From NCBI RefSeq assembly GCF_001612745.1, contig NZ_BDBA01000109.1, forward strand, positions 1 to 44,554: a stretch of DNA of 44,554 nucleotides, read 5' to 3'. Positions 25,883 through 33,283 of the stretch are shown here, in pieces. The DNA comes from Nocardia amamiensis NBRC 102102 (lineage in GTDB: Bacteria; Actinomycetota; Actinomycetes; Mycobacteriales; Mycobacteriaceae). The notes below the pieces were generated by a model. It saw only the letters and a list, made by a program, of their open reading frames with translations. It made no database searches and was not told where the DNA came from. Both the position numbers and the translations under genes were made by a program. Positions within the stretch are counted from its first letter, which is position 1; every line of letters begins with the position of its first letter.

Positions 25883-26647
25883 TCAGGAGGTGGGTTCTCG
25901 CTCGTCGAGGTAGTCCTGGCCGCCGATGTAGGTGGTGTGTCCCGGATCGGCCGGGCTGGTGGTGGCCAGGGCGACCGCGGTGGCGAACTCCGTGACGGTG
26001 GGCAAGGTGCCCTGGTCTCGGCGGGCGTTGACGGCGTCTGGGTTCCGGCGTTCCAGAAGTTGAACGATGATCGTGCCGTCGATCATGTCGCCGGAGACGA
26101 CGTGCAAGGTGACGCCGCGGTCGGTGAGTTCGGGGATGATGGCGCGCAGGGCGTCCTCGCCTGCGCGTTTGCTCGCGGCGATGGGCTCGTAGTCGGCGGG
26201 AACCGGCTTGCGCCCGTAGAAGTGCGCCTGATGGCTGGTCACGAAGACGATCCGGGAACCGGATGGCATGTGCGGCAGGGCAAGTCGCACGAGCTGTTCC
26301 TGTGCGTCGCGGTTGAGCGCCATCGCGTACCCGGGCCCGGCGTGCAACTCGAGACCGCCGGAGGCGTTGAGTACCAGCACGTCCAGGCGACCGAACTGCT
26401 CGGCGATTCCGGCGATCAGCGCGTGGGCGGAATCCGGGTCCGCGATGTCGGCGCCCGCCGTCGACGCACTGCCGCCCGCCTGCCGGATCGAGTCGGCCAG
26501 ACGCTCGGCCCGCTTGGCCTTCTCCCGGTAGTTGATGACCACGTGGTCGCCTCGCGCGGCGAGCACCCGTGCGGTCGCCGCGCCGATACCCCGGGACGCG
26601 CCCGTGATCAGAACGATTCGCCGTCCGGTCGTGTCGTCCACCGTCAT
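25883..26647 (-). CDS. SDR-family oxidoreductase with displaced catalytic tyrosine
   Basis: The 254-residue product has the classical TGASRGIG cofactor loop at 15-22, NAS at 94-96 in place of NAG, Ser138 in VTSHQ, and Lys160. The residue four before Lys160, normally the catalytic Tyr, is Ile156 (IAASK). A Tyr is found seven before the Lys (Tyr153 in ADYEPIAASK). Chemistry is therefore uncertain. A GTG at 26641 has better ribosome-site spacing (AAAGG, 6 nt) than the ATG at 26647. It is divergent from the HxlR gene, which probably regulates it. Confidence 0.88.
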   Translation of the reverse strand: MTVDDTTGRRIVLITGASRGIGAATARVLAARGDHVVINYREKAKRAERLADSIRQAGGSASTAGADIADPDSAHALIAGIAEQFGRLDVLVLNASGGLELHAGPGYAMALNRDAQEQLVRLALPHMPSGSRIVFVTSHQAHFYGRKPVPADYEPIAASKRAGEDALRAIIPELTDRGVTLHVVSGDMIDGTIIVQLLERRNPDAVNARRDQGTLPTVTEFATAVALATTSPADPGHTTYIGGQDYLDEREPTS

Positions 26648-26700
26648 CCTTTCGGTCGTCGTACCGGGCCACTCCAGCCCCGCTTCTAATTCAGAATCAC

Positions 26701-26714
26701 TATGCTGGTTCTAA
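26701..26714 (+). promoter_or_regulatory. Likely -10 element giving a leaderless HxlR transcript
   Basis: TATGCT at 26701-26706 is followed 8 nt later by the ATG at 26715, so transcription would begin at or next to the start codon. No ribosome-binding site precedes the ATG, which agrees with a leaderless mRNA. The AT-rich stretch 26686-26714 between the divergent genes probably also holds the operator. Confidence 0.45.
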
Positions 26715-27065
26715 ATGAGAAGCGCAAACGAACCGAAGCCACCGCGCGGCCGGGACGACCCGGCGAACGCGCCGCTGCTGGCCACGATGGACCTTCTCGG
26801 CCAACGCTGGATGCTGCGCATCCTGTGGGAGCTGGAACCCGACCGCCTCGGCTTCCTCGAATTGCGCCGCCGCATGGGCAACTGCTCGTCGAGCATGCTC
26901 TCGGTGCGACTGCAACACCTGCAATCCGCGGGCCTGATCGCGAAGAACCCCGACAAGTCGTACGAATTGACCACCGCCGGCGTCGAACTCGGCGCGGCAC
27001 TGCGCCCGATCTGGGACTGGTCCCGCCGCTGGCGCGTGACCGCGACCGACCCACAGGCTGACTGA
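26715..27065 (+). CDS. HxlR-family winged-helix transcriptional regulator
   Basis: The 116-residue protein has the HxlR winged helix: LLGQRWMLRILWELEPDRLGFLELRRR, then SSSMLSVRLQHLQSAGLIAK as the recognition region and YELTTAGVEL as the wing end. HxlR proteins often sense reactive electrophiles or redox state and control adjacent oxidoreductases. The divergent SDR gene, 67 bp away, fits that pattern. Part of this gene is duplicated as a decayed copy near 28.4 kb. Confidence 0.88.
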   Translation: MRSANEPKPPRGRDDPANAPLLATMDLLGQRWMLRILWELEPDRLGFLELRRRMGNCSSSMLSVRLQHLQSAGLIAKNPDKSYELTTAGVELGAALRPIWDWSRRWRVTATDPQAD

Positions 27066-27284
27066 ACAATGCGCAGCCCACCCACGATTCCGGAACTGTG
27101 CGAGGCTCCGGCCGCCGCAACATGTTGTCCGGCCCGGAGATTGGAACACGACCGATCCGGCAGATGCCGCAATACCGTCCAACGGATCGCCGACGAGTTC
27201 ATCGCACCCGCATCACACGATTGTCCCCGGTCGACCACAGGCCGACCGGGGACAACGCGCGAACTGTTCAGCAGCCTCCTGAGC

Positions 27285-27917
27285 TCAGGCCGTGATACCG
27301 AATACGAACGTGAAGCTGCCCGGCGGCGTGTCGACAGGCGTGGGGACACCACCGGTTACCGGCACCGACACCACCCTCGACGGGACCGCTGTCGATTCGG
27401 TGATGTACAGCGTGCTGCCGAGGACAGCGACATCAGCAGGGCCCGACAGTCCGCCCACCAGAAGGGTTGGCGTGCCGCCGGTTGTCGGCAGCGTAAACAC
27501 CGCGCTGCCACCGAAGTCGGCGATGAAGAGGGTGCTACCGGAGATGGCGAGACCCGAAGGACTGGTCAGGGGCGCTCCTGGGTTGAGGTTGGTCGGGGTG
27601 CCGCCGCCTGCCGGTACCGAATACACGAAACCGGTGGTGGAATCGGTGACGAAGACAAGACCTGGGCCGCCATAGGTGTAGGACGCCGGGTTGCTTATGC
27701 CGCCCAGCAGCGCTCGCACGGTGACGCTCACCGTGCCCGTCCCAGCGGGCGCAATGGCCGTGATCTGGGTATCGGAATTGATGGTGAAAGTGGTGGCGTT
27801 CGCACCGAACTTCACCTCCAGCGGACCAACATTAGCGAATCCGGAACCGGTGATGATCACAGAGTTCCCGCCCGTGGTGGGCCCGAAAGTCGGTGAAAGC
27901 GAAGTGATAGTAGGCAT
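27285..27917 (-). CDS. IPT/TIG domain protein with NHL/SMP-30-like beta-propeller repeats
   Basis: The 210-residue product starts at ATG 27917 with GGAG 8 nt upstream. Residues 1-82 form an IPT/TIG immunoglobulin-like domain (ITSLSPTFGPTTGGNSVIITG; ANATTFTINSDTQITAIAP). Residues 85-210 contain three or so short repeats with the pattern GLVFVTDS, GSTLFIADFG and GSTLYITEST, as in NHL or SMP-30-like propellers; a full propeller would need more blades. No signal peptide or cell-wall anchor is present. The role is unknown; export or assembly onto a larger structure is possible. Confidence 0.75.
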   Translation of the reverse strand: MPTITSLSPTFGPTTGGNSVIITGSGFANVGPLEVKFGANATTFTINSDTQITAIAPAGTGTVSVTVRALLGGISNPASYTYGGPGLVFVTDSTTGFVYSVPAGGGTPTNLNPGAPLTSPSGLAISGSTLFIADFGGSAVFTLPTTGGTPTLLVGGLSGPADVAVLGSTLYITESTAVPSRVVSVPVTGGVPTPVDTPPGSFTFVFGITA

Positions 27918-28398
27918 GGGTCTCACTCCAATGCTGATGAATGGAAAGGGTTCTCCTACAGCGGTGTCGACCTCGCTCCATCCAGTAACTCTCACCAGCG
28001 ACACTTTGGCAATGGATCGCCAGATCCGATTTTGTCCGTTTTCGCCCGAGGCACCGGACCGCCGTCGCCGGCATCGTCACGGTGCCGACGTCCCACTCAT
28101 GACCGAACATTGCGGCGTCGGCGTGGATACCTGTGCAGGACTTGATCATTACGGCAGGTATCGGAATATCACGAGCGTAGTGTGGGTGCGGCTGTGCCTG
28201 CAGTGGAGCAGCACCCAGCGCGGCGAAGCCGATGGCACCGATCTGCTACGGGCACAAGCTGACCTGTCAGTCTGGTTGCCGCTACTCCGAGGGCCGCTCG
28301 GGGCGCAGTGTCGGGACAGCTTCCCCTCGTTGCACACTCACGAGGCAGGTGCTTGTGGCATGCCAGTCGGGCCGGGAATTCCACGGCCCGACAACTTC

Positions 28399-28512
28399 GG
28401 AGCAACCGCGAGCATGCTCTCGGTGCGACCGCAACACCTGTAGTCCGCGGAGCTGATCGCGAAGAACCCTGACAGATCGTACGAATTGACTGCCGCGGGT
28501 ATTCGGCGCGAT
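28399..28512 (+). pseudogene. Decayed fragment of the HxlR-family regulator gene
   Basis: Bases 28414-28497 closely match 26895-26978 of the intact HxlR gene, offset by 1519 bp. The fragment reads MLSVRPQHL, an in-frame TAG, then SAELIAKNPDRSYELTAAG; the intact gene reads MLSVRLQHLQSAGLIAKNPD and on. Homology fades on both sides. It covers only the recognition-helix and wing segment, so it cannot encode a working regulator. Confidence 0.85.
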
Positions 28513-28533
28513 GTCCTGCATCCAAGCCCGCGT

Positions 28534-28564
28534 TTGACCTTCGAGCTGGTTGAGACTCCATGAT
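28534..28564 (+). promoter_or_regulatory. MerR-type promoter with 19-bp spacer, leaderless
   Basis: TTGACC (28534-28539) and CATGAT (28559-28564) are separated by 19 bp, the elongated spacer typical of promoters activated by MerR proteins. An imperfect dyad lies within the spacer. The predicted transcription start, 7 nt after the -10, falls on the GTG at 28571, giving a leaderless message and probable autoregulation. Confidence 0.55.
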
Positions 28565-28570
28565 GGCCGG

Positions 28571-29662
28571 GTGACAAGTTCGGAATCGGCAGGGATGATC
28601 ACGATCGGCGTGCTGGCACGGGCAAGCGGGCTCACGGCGAGTGCGCTGCGGTTCTATGACGACTGCGGGCTGCTGGTCCCGGCACGGGTCGACCCGCTCA
28701 CCGGATACCGCTACTACACCGAGGAGCAGCGCGGCCCGGCGACGCTCATCCGGCAACTGCGCGCGATCGATCTGCCGCTCGAGACGATCGCGGAGATCCT
28801 CTCCTGCGACGCCGGGCGGGCACGGGACCTGCTCGACCGTCATGTGGACGAGCTCGCGCGGCGGGCGAGCGAGGCCGCCCGCGTCACCGCGATGGTCAAG
28901 CGGTCACTCGGGCCGCACGTGGCGGTCTCCGCGGCGGTCCTGGCCCAGGCTCTCGAGCGGGTTCGCGCCGCCGCGGCACGCACCCGCGAGATCCCGGTAC
29001 TGGCAGGCGTTCTGCTGGAGGCGAGCGGAAACGCGCTGACTCTCACGGCAACCGATCGCTACCGGCTGTCCACGTGCACTGTGGTGGCCGGCAGGCGGCA
29101 CGGCGGCTACTGGTCCCGAGTACTCGCCCCGGACGGGCTCGGCTCGATCACCGCTTGGTTGCGCACCGTGGACGAGGTCGTTGCCACGCCGATCGAAGAC
29201 GGCTTGGTCCTGGCGGGGGACGGCACCGAGCATCGGTCCGCCGTCATCGATGAGCCCTTCCCGGATCACCGCGCCGTGCTGGCCGCCCTCGGACCGGCAG
29301 GCACCAGGGTGATCACCGCCCGCGACGCCCTGCGTTCCCTGCTCGAAACGGCCACTACCACAGTGCGATTCGTAATCGACTCAACCGGCGTCCAGGTATC
29401 GGCCGGCGACGCGGCGCACCGTCTTGCCGCCACCGTCACGGGGTCGGATATCACCCTGTCGTTCGACCCCGCGACCCTGCTGCCCGCCGTGCACACCGCA
29501 CTCGGCCCTGACCTGATGGTCGACATCACCAGTACCGATCAGCCGGTGGTCCTGCGATCCGCCACCGACGGCGACCTCACGACGCTGGCAATGCCCACCC
29601 GATCCGCCGACAACCGGGACCACGCGGGGCTGCGCCCCGCCACCCCCGTAGGAGAACGATGA
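28571..29662 (+). CDS. MerR-type regulator fused to DnaN (sliding clamp)-like domains
   Basis: The 363-residue product begins with a MerR winged helix (TIGVLARASGLTASALRFYD; GYRYYTEEQ) and dimerisation helix up to about 115. The rest resembles bacterial beta-clamp domains II and III. TLTATDRYRLS (157-167) matches the clamp segment VATDGHRLA of E. coli, EPFPDHRAVL (228-237) matches its FPDYRRVL, and the end (VVLRSATDGDLTTLAMP, 326-342) matches the terminal strand before the C-terminus. Domain I is replaced by the HTH. It could sense replication partners or act as a clamp-like dimer on DNA. The GTG at 28571 is chosen from the promoter position; the ATG at 28595 is an alternative. It overlaps the next gene by 4 bp. 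Confidence 0.85.
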   Translation: MTSSESAGMITIGVLARASGLTASALRFYDDCGLLVPARVDPLTGYRYYTEEQRGPATLIRQLRAIDLPLETIAEILSCDAGRARDLLDRHVDELARRASEAARVTAMVKRSLGPHVAVSAAVLAQALERVRAAAARTREIPVLAGVLLEASGNALTLTATDRYRLSTCTVVAGRRHGGYWSRVLAPDGLGSITAWLRTVDEVVATPIEDGLVLAGDGTEHRSAVIDEPFPDHRAVLAALGPAGTRVITARDALRSLLETATTTVRFVIDSTGVQVSAGDAAHRLAATVTGSDITLSFDPATLLPAVHTALGPDLMVDITSTDQPVVLRSATDGDLTTLAMPTRSADNRDHAGLRPATPVGER

Positions 29663-30177
29663 CCACCCCAGACCAGACCATGGCCGTGATCACCCACGCG
29701 GTCGCACTCGGCCACGACGGCCGTCCGGATGACGCGCGCGAGGCTCTGCTCGCCCTCTGGTCCTCGCTCGGGCCGCAGGGCGATCCGCTGCATCGTTGCA
29801 CCCTCGCCCACTATCTGGCCGACCTGTACGACGATGCCGCCGAGGCGCTCACCTGGGACGTCCGCGCGCTGGACGCCGCGGACAGCCTCACGAACGATCG
29901 CGCCAAGAGCTATGACGCATCGCTGCGGGTGGTGGCGTTCTACCCGTCATTGCATCTCAACCTCGCCGACAACTACCGAAGGCTCGGCTCGTTCGCGGCC
30001 GCGCAACGCGAGATCGACGCCGCCCGCTCCCGTCTGCACACCCTCGGCGACGACGGCTACGGCACCCTCATTCGCATGGCGGTAGCGGACGTCGAGGCGG
30101 CTATCCGCGAGCGGCGCACAGAACGCCGGGCATCAGCACCGACCGGGGGCCGGGCGGGATCAGGTGTAGGACAGTGA
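29659..30177 (+). CDS. TPR-like helical protein cotranscribed with the MerR-clamp regulator
   Basis: The 172-residue product is almost entirely helical. Two tetratricopeptide-like segments are visible: about 8-36 (AVITHAVALGHDGRPDDAREALLALWSSL) and about 95-125 (LHLNLADNYRRLGSFAAAQREIDAARSRL). Its ATG overlaps the stop of the MerR-clamp gene (ATGA), so the two are translationally coupled and probably act together. The C-terminal 25 residues are disordered-looking. Function unknown. Confidence 0.8.
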   Translation: MTTPDQTMAVITHAVALGHDGRPDDAREALLALWSSLGPQGDPLHRCTLAHYLADLYDDAAEALTWDVRALDAADSLTNDRAKSYDASLRVVAFYPSLHLNLADNYRRLGSFAAAQREIDAARSRLHTLGDDGYGTLIRMAVADVEAAIRERRTERRASAPTGGRAGSGVGQ

Positions 30178-30212
30178 CCGGCGTGTTTCAGCAATCGAGA
30201 AAGTCGGTTCGA

Positions 30213-32000
30213 CTACGAGATGCCGAAGTCCTTGATCCGGCGGTAGATGGTGGCCCGCGACATCCCCAGCGCCGCTGCGGCTTCGGCCTTATTGCCGCCG
30301 TTCTCCGCCAGGCTGCGCACGATCGCGTCGCGTTCCAGCGCCTCGATCCGGCTCAGGCGACGCCGGGTCACGGACCGGCATTGCGGCGGCAGGTTGTCGA
30401 CGTGGATCAGACCGGATCGTTGCCGGGAAACGGTTTCAGCCAGAACACTCCGCAGTTCGGCGATATTGCCCGCCCACGATAGTTTGCGCAGCTGGCGCAT
30501 CGCGTCCGGGGCGAGCCGGACGTCGGAGCCCTTGGTCAGCTCGCGCAGCAGGAAGGGGACCAGGTCCTCGAGGTCCTCGATGCGGTGCCGGAGTGCGGGC
30601 ACGCCGACGGTGTGGGTGAACAGCGGCAGCAGCGCGCCGGTGGACGTGGCGGAATGCGTTGTCGCCGCGATCCAGCCACGACCGGCACAGGCCTGGAGAA
30701 TGTTCGCGAGAGGCCTGATCGCCTCCTTCGGCAGGCGGTCCACATCGGTGATCACCACGTTGAAATCGCTGTCGCTGGTTTCGACTCTCAGCGCGGCCAG
30801 CAAGCCGTCGGCGTCGGCGAAGTCGGCCATCCGCAGCACCCTTGCCATTGCGCCCGGGCTGACGTACGCGACCACAGATCTCGCGAGTTTTGTTCGGCCG
30901 GAACCCTTTTCGCCATCGATCAGCACCCATTCGCGATCCCGGCAGCAGCGCTCGACCTGCTGGCAGCTGTGCCGCCATGAGCTGCTCCTACCGGCGACAC
31001 CGGGCAATGCGGGCGCACCGTGGGCGATCGGGTGTTGCACGGCCCGATCGGTGGCGAACTGGACGTGCAGGACCATGTTGAGGCTGCCGCCACGGATCGA
31101 CATACGTTCGACTGCTGTCACTCGTGCGAGCCGACCGCTCGGTAGCGGGGCCAGGAGGGTGTCGACCGCCCCGGGGCGGCCCAGGTCGGCCGCATGTTGC
31201 AGCAACGCCACTTGGTCGTGCGGGTCGAGTCCTCGGCGCAGGTACTGGTTCATCAGCACCACGTCGCGACCGATCGCGAGCACGCCGAGCGGGTACCGGC
31301 GGCATTGACGCCGATACGTCTCGAGCAGCGCACCCTCGGCTTCGCTCGCCAGCGTACGGAGCCGGTCCTGGATCTGGCTGCTCGCGCTGTTGGCGAGGGC
31401 AAGCAGCAGCGGATCGGACCTGCTGGCCCAACAGGTGAGATCGATGACGCCGAGCATCGAGCCTGTCATCGGGTGGCGAATGGGCGAGCCTGCACAAGCG
31501 AGCCGGCCGAGGGTGCCGAGATAGTGCTCACCGCCGCGAATGAATGTGGGGGTGGCCGTCTCCAGCGTGGTGCCGATTCCGTTGGTTCCGACGAAGTCCT
31601 CGGCATAGCTGTAGCCGGGAGCGAGTTGCACACCGTCGAGCGTGCGCATGATCGAGGCATCGTCGGCGTAGCGCTCGAGCAAGAGCCCGTCCGACGAGGT
31701 CAGGATGACACTGACCGAATGGTCGGCCAGGTCGCTCGCGAGCCGCCGCAGCACCGGTGCCGCGGCGTTCACCAGCGGCGAGTCGAGGTTCGGATCCCGC
31801 AGATAGGACAGCTCCACGCGGTCGGGGTGGATCCGCAGGGCGCGCGAGCGGTGCCACGAGTCGAGCACGGTGTCCCGTACCCGCGGGACATCGAGCGAAC
31901 CCGCGGTGAGAAATTGTTCGCGTGCCTTCTCCAGGCTCACAGGAGTGCCGGCACGAGGGACCGGCATCTCCTCGTGACCTCGGCGCTTGTCACTGCCCAT
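30213..32000 (-). CDS. GAF/AAA+/Fis regulator of the AcoR type with degenerate ATPase
   Basis: The 595-residue product has a GAF-like sensor at about 78-220 (LADHSVSVILTSSDGLLLERY; FVGTNGIGTTLETATP; HPMTGSMLGVIDLT). A bEBP-like AAA+ region covers about 340-510, and a Fis helix-turn-helix ends the protein (NKAEAAAALGMSRATIYRRIKDFG). The ATPase is degenerate: Walker A reads GEKGSGRT (363-370) with Arg369 in place of Lys, and Walker B is VVITDVD. The GAFTGA loop that contacts sigma-54 is absent, as expected in actinobacteria without sigma-54. It is divergent from the methyltransferase gene and probably controls it. Confidence 0.9.
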   Translation of the reverse strand: MGSDKRRGHEEMPVPRAGTPVSLEKAREQFLTAGSLDVPRVRDTVLDSWHRSRALRIHPDRVELSYLRDPNLDSPLVNAAAPVLRRLASDLADHSVSVILTSSDGLLLERYADDASIMRTLDGVQLAPGYSYAEDFVGTNGIGTTLETATPTFIRGGEHYLGTLGRLACAGSPIRHPMTGSMLGVIDLTCWASRSDPLLLALANSASSQIQDRLRTLASEAEGALLETYRRQCRRYPLGVLAIGRDVVLMNQYLRRGLDPHDQVALLQHAADLGRPGAVDTLLAPLPSGRLARVTAVERMSIRGGSLNMVLHVQFATDRAVQHPIAHGAPALPGVAGRSSSWRHSCQQVERCCRDREWVLIDGEKGSGRTKLARSVVAYVSPGAMARVLRMADFADADGLLAALRVETSDSDFNVVITDVDRLPKEAIRPLANILQACAGRGWIAATTHSATSTGALLPLFTHTVGVPALRHRIEDLEDLVPFLLRELTKGSDVRLAPDAMRQLRKLSWAGNIAELRSVLAETVSRQRSGLIHVDNLPPQCRSVTRRRLSRIEALERDAIVRSLAENGGNKAEAAAALGMSRATIYRRIKDFGIS

Positions 32001-32023
32001 GGCGGCGGCCGTCTTGGTGAATG

Positions 32024-32044
32024 GCGTGTCTCAGATTGACACGC
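32024..32044. promoter_or_regulatory. Candidate operator 1 for the Fis-type regulator
   Basis: GCGTGTC-N7-GACACGC is a perfect inverted repeat with 7-bp arms. It lies 24 bp before the regulator start and 72 bp before the methyltransferase start. GTGT/ACAC half-sites recur in the second repeat nearby, suggesting one protein binds both. Confidence 0.55.
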
Positions 32045-32061
32045 TCAGCTTATCGCTTCCG

Positions 32062-32078
32062 CTGTGTCATAAACACAG
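32062..32078. promoter_or_regulatory. Candidate operator 2 for the Fis-type regulator
   Basis: CTGTGT-CATAA-ACACAG is a perfect inverted repeat with 6-bp arms. Its centre is 36 bp from that of operator 1. It is 38 bp upstream of the methyltransferase GTG, where it would overlap the core promoter. Confidence 0.55.
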
Positions 32079-32115
32079 GAAGTGTGCCTCGCCCAGCAAA
32101 CCAGGAGGAAGACGT

Positions 32116-33210
32116 GTGACCCATCAGATCCTCAGCAAGGCCACCCGGAAGATCACCGGCCTGTCCTCGGAGCCGACCTTCGCACAGGTCCGGTCCCGCG
32201 CCGAGCTGCCGGATGAATTCTTCAGGCTGTTTCTCGGCCCCACCCTCACCTACAGTTGCGCGTTCTGGACCCACCCGGACGACACCCTGGAGCAAGCCCA
32301 GTCGGCGAAGATCGACCTCGCCTTGGCCAAGTGCGATCTGCGGCCCGGGATGACCTTGTTGGATGTCGGTTGCGGCTGGGGTTCGACCATGGTTCGCGCC
32401 ATGGACACCTACGGAGTGAATGCGATCGGGCTGACTTCCAGCCGTAACCAGTACCGGCATGTGCGGGATCTGCTCGTCGACCGGCTGGTCCGAGGCCGCC
32501 CCTACGGTGGGGTGCGGCGGCAAGGCTGGGAGGAATTCGACCGCCGAGTGGACCGGATCGTGTGCATCGGCGCGCTGGAGCACATGAGCCGGGACCGATA
32601 TGGCGCATTCTTCGATTTCGCGTACCGGCTCATGCCTGCCGATGGGGTGCTGCTGTTGCAGACCGTCGTCGGCTATGACCGCGATCACTTGCGTGCACAA
32701 GGGACGCACCTCACAAGGTCTGATTTCGCGTTCCTGCGGTTCCTGAGTGGGACCATCTTCACCGGTGGCCAGCTCACTGCACCGACCGGTCACATTCCGA
32801 AAGGAATTACCGAGTACGCGCAGGACGCCGGGTTCACCGTCACCGGCATCCAGAAGCTCGGGCCGCACTACGCCACCACACTGGAGCACTGGGCCTCCGC
32901 TCTCCTCGAGCACCGCGACCGGGCGATCGAGCTCGCCGGGCGAGACACCTACAACGCTTACGTCAGGTATCTGACCGGGTCGGCGGACTACTTCCACCGC
33001 GGCTATATCGACGTCGCGCAGTTCACCTGCACCAAGCCCGGCGCATTGCACCAACCCGGCTGCGGTGACCATGCCCGCGGAGTTTCGGGTCGGCGCCAGC
33101 CGGGCCGGCCAGGCGACGTCGCCGCTGCTGCGTCATCGCGATCGAGCTGTTCGCGGCCCGGGACAGTGCGGGAGAGCGGTCGGCCATCCGTGAGCGGGGC
33201 ACCGGACTAG
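32116..33210 (+). CDS. Cyclopropane-fatty-acid/mycolic-acid synthase-like SAM methyltransferase
   Basis: The 364-residue product has the CmaA/MmaA/CFA layout. The N-terminus gives LPDEFFRLFLGPTLTYSCAFW; the SAM loop is LLDVGCGWGS (81-90); GLTSSRNQY, VDRIVCIGALEHM and FIPxG-like TGHIPKGITEY follow. It would methylate or cyclopropanate acyl-chain double bonds. The family ends near QFTCTK (302-307). Here 57 further Arg/Pro/Ser/Gly-rich residues follow, which look like read-through. The GTG at 32116 has AGGAGGAA at 5-nt spacing. The divergent Fis-type regulator and two palindromes suggest inducible expression. Confidence 0.88.
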   Translation: MTHQILSKATRKITGLSSEPTFAQVRSRAELPDEFFRLFLGPTLTYSCAFWTHPDDTLEQAQSAKIDLALAKCDLRPGMTLLDVGCGWGSTMVRAMDTYGVNAIGLTSSRNQYRHVRDLLVDRLVRGRPYGGVRRQGWEEFDRRVDRIVCIGALEHMSRDRYGAFFDFAYRLMPADGVLLLQTVVGYDRDHLRAQGTHLTRSDFAFLRFLSGTIFTGGQLTAPTGHIPKGITEYAQDAGFTVTGIQKLGPHYATTLEHWASALLEHRDRAIELAGRDTYNAYVRYLTGSADYFHRGYIDVAQFTCTKPGALHQPGCGDHARGVSGRRQPGRPGDVAAAASSRSSCSRPGTVRESGRPSVSGAPD

Positions 33211-33214
33211 GGAG

Positions 33215-33233
33215 CCGGCCCTGACCGGGCCGG
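33215..33233 (+). terminator. Stem-loop just after the methyltransferase gene
   Basis: CCGGCCC (33215-33221) pairs with GGGCCGG (33227-33233) across a 5-nt loop, starting 5 bp after the stop codon. It is the first of two tandem hairpins between convergent genes. Confidence 0.6.
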
Positions 33234-33242
33234 TAACGCAGC

Positions 33243-33272
33243 AGCGGCCCGCGCCGGATAACGCGGGCCGCT
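33243..33272. terminator. Strong bidirectional stem-loop terminator
   Basis: Perfect 11-bp arms AGCGGCCCGCG and CGCGGGCCGCT enclose an 8-nt loop. It lies 12 bp from the stop of the convergent lipoprotein gene and can serve both strands. No U-tract is present. Confidence 0.75.
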
Positions 33273-33283
33273 ACGAGATGGGT

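Larger units (their letters stand above)
27918..28570. other. 653-bp gene-poor region with a gene remnant
   Basis: No intact gene is supported. The right part holds the decayed HxlR copy and then the MerR-type promoter, both listed separately. The left part (27918-28370) contains the promoter of the IPT/TIG gene and otherwise nothing I recognise. Confidence 0.55.

Noticed and set aside
27069..27896. Plus-strand frame of 275 codons over the IPT/TIG gene
   Set aside because: It is antisense to a gene with a clear ribosome site and domain pattern.
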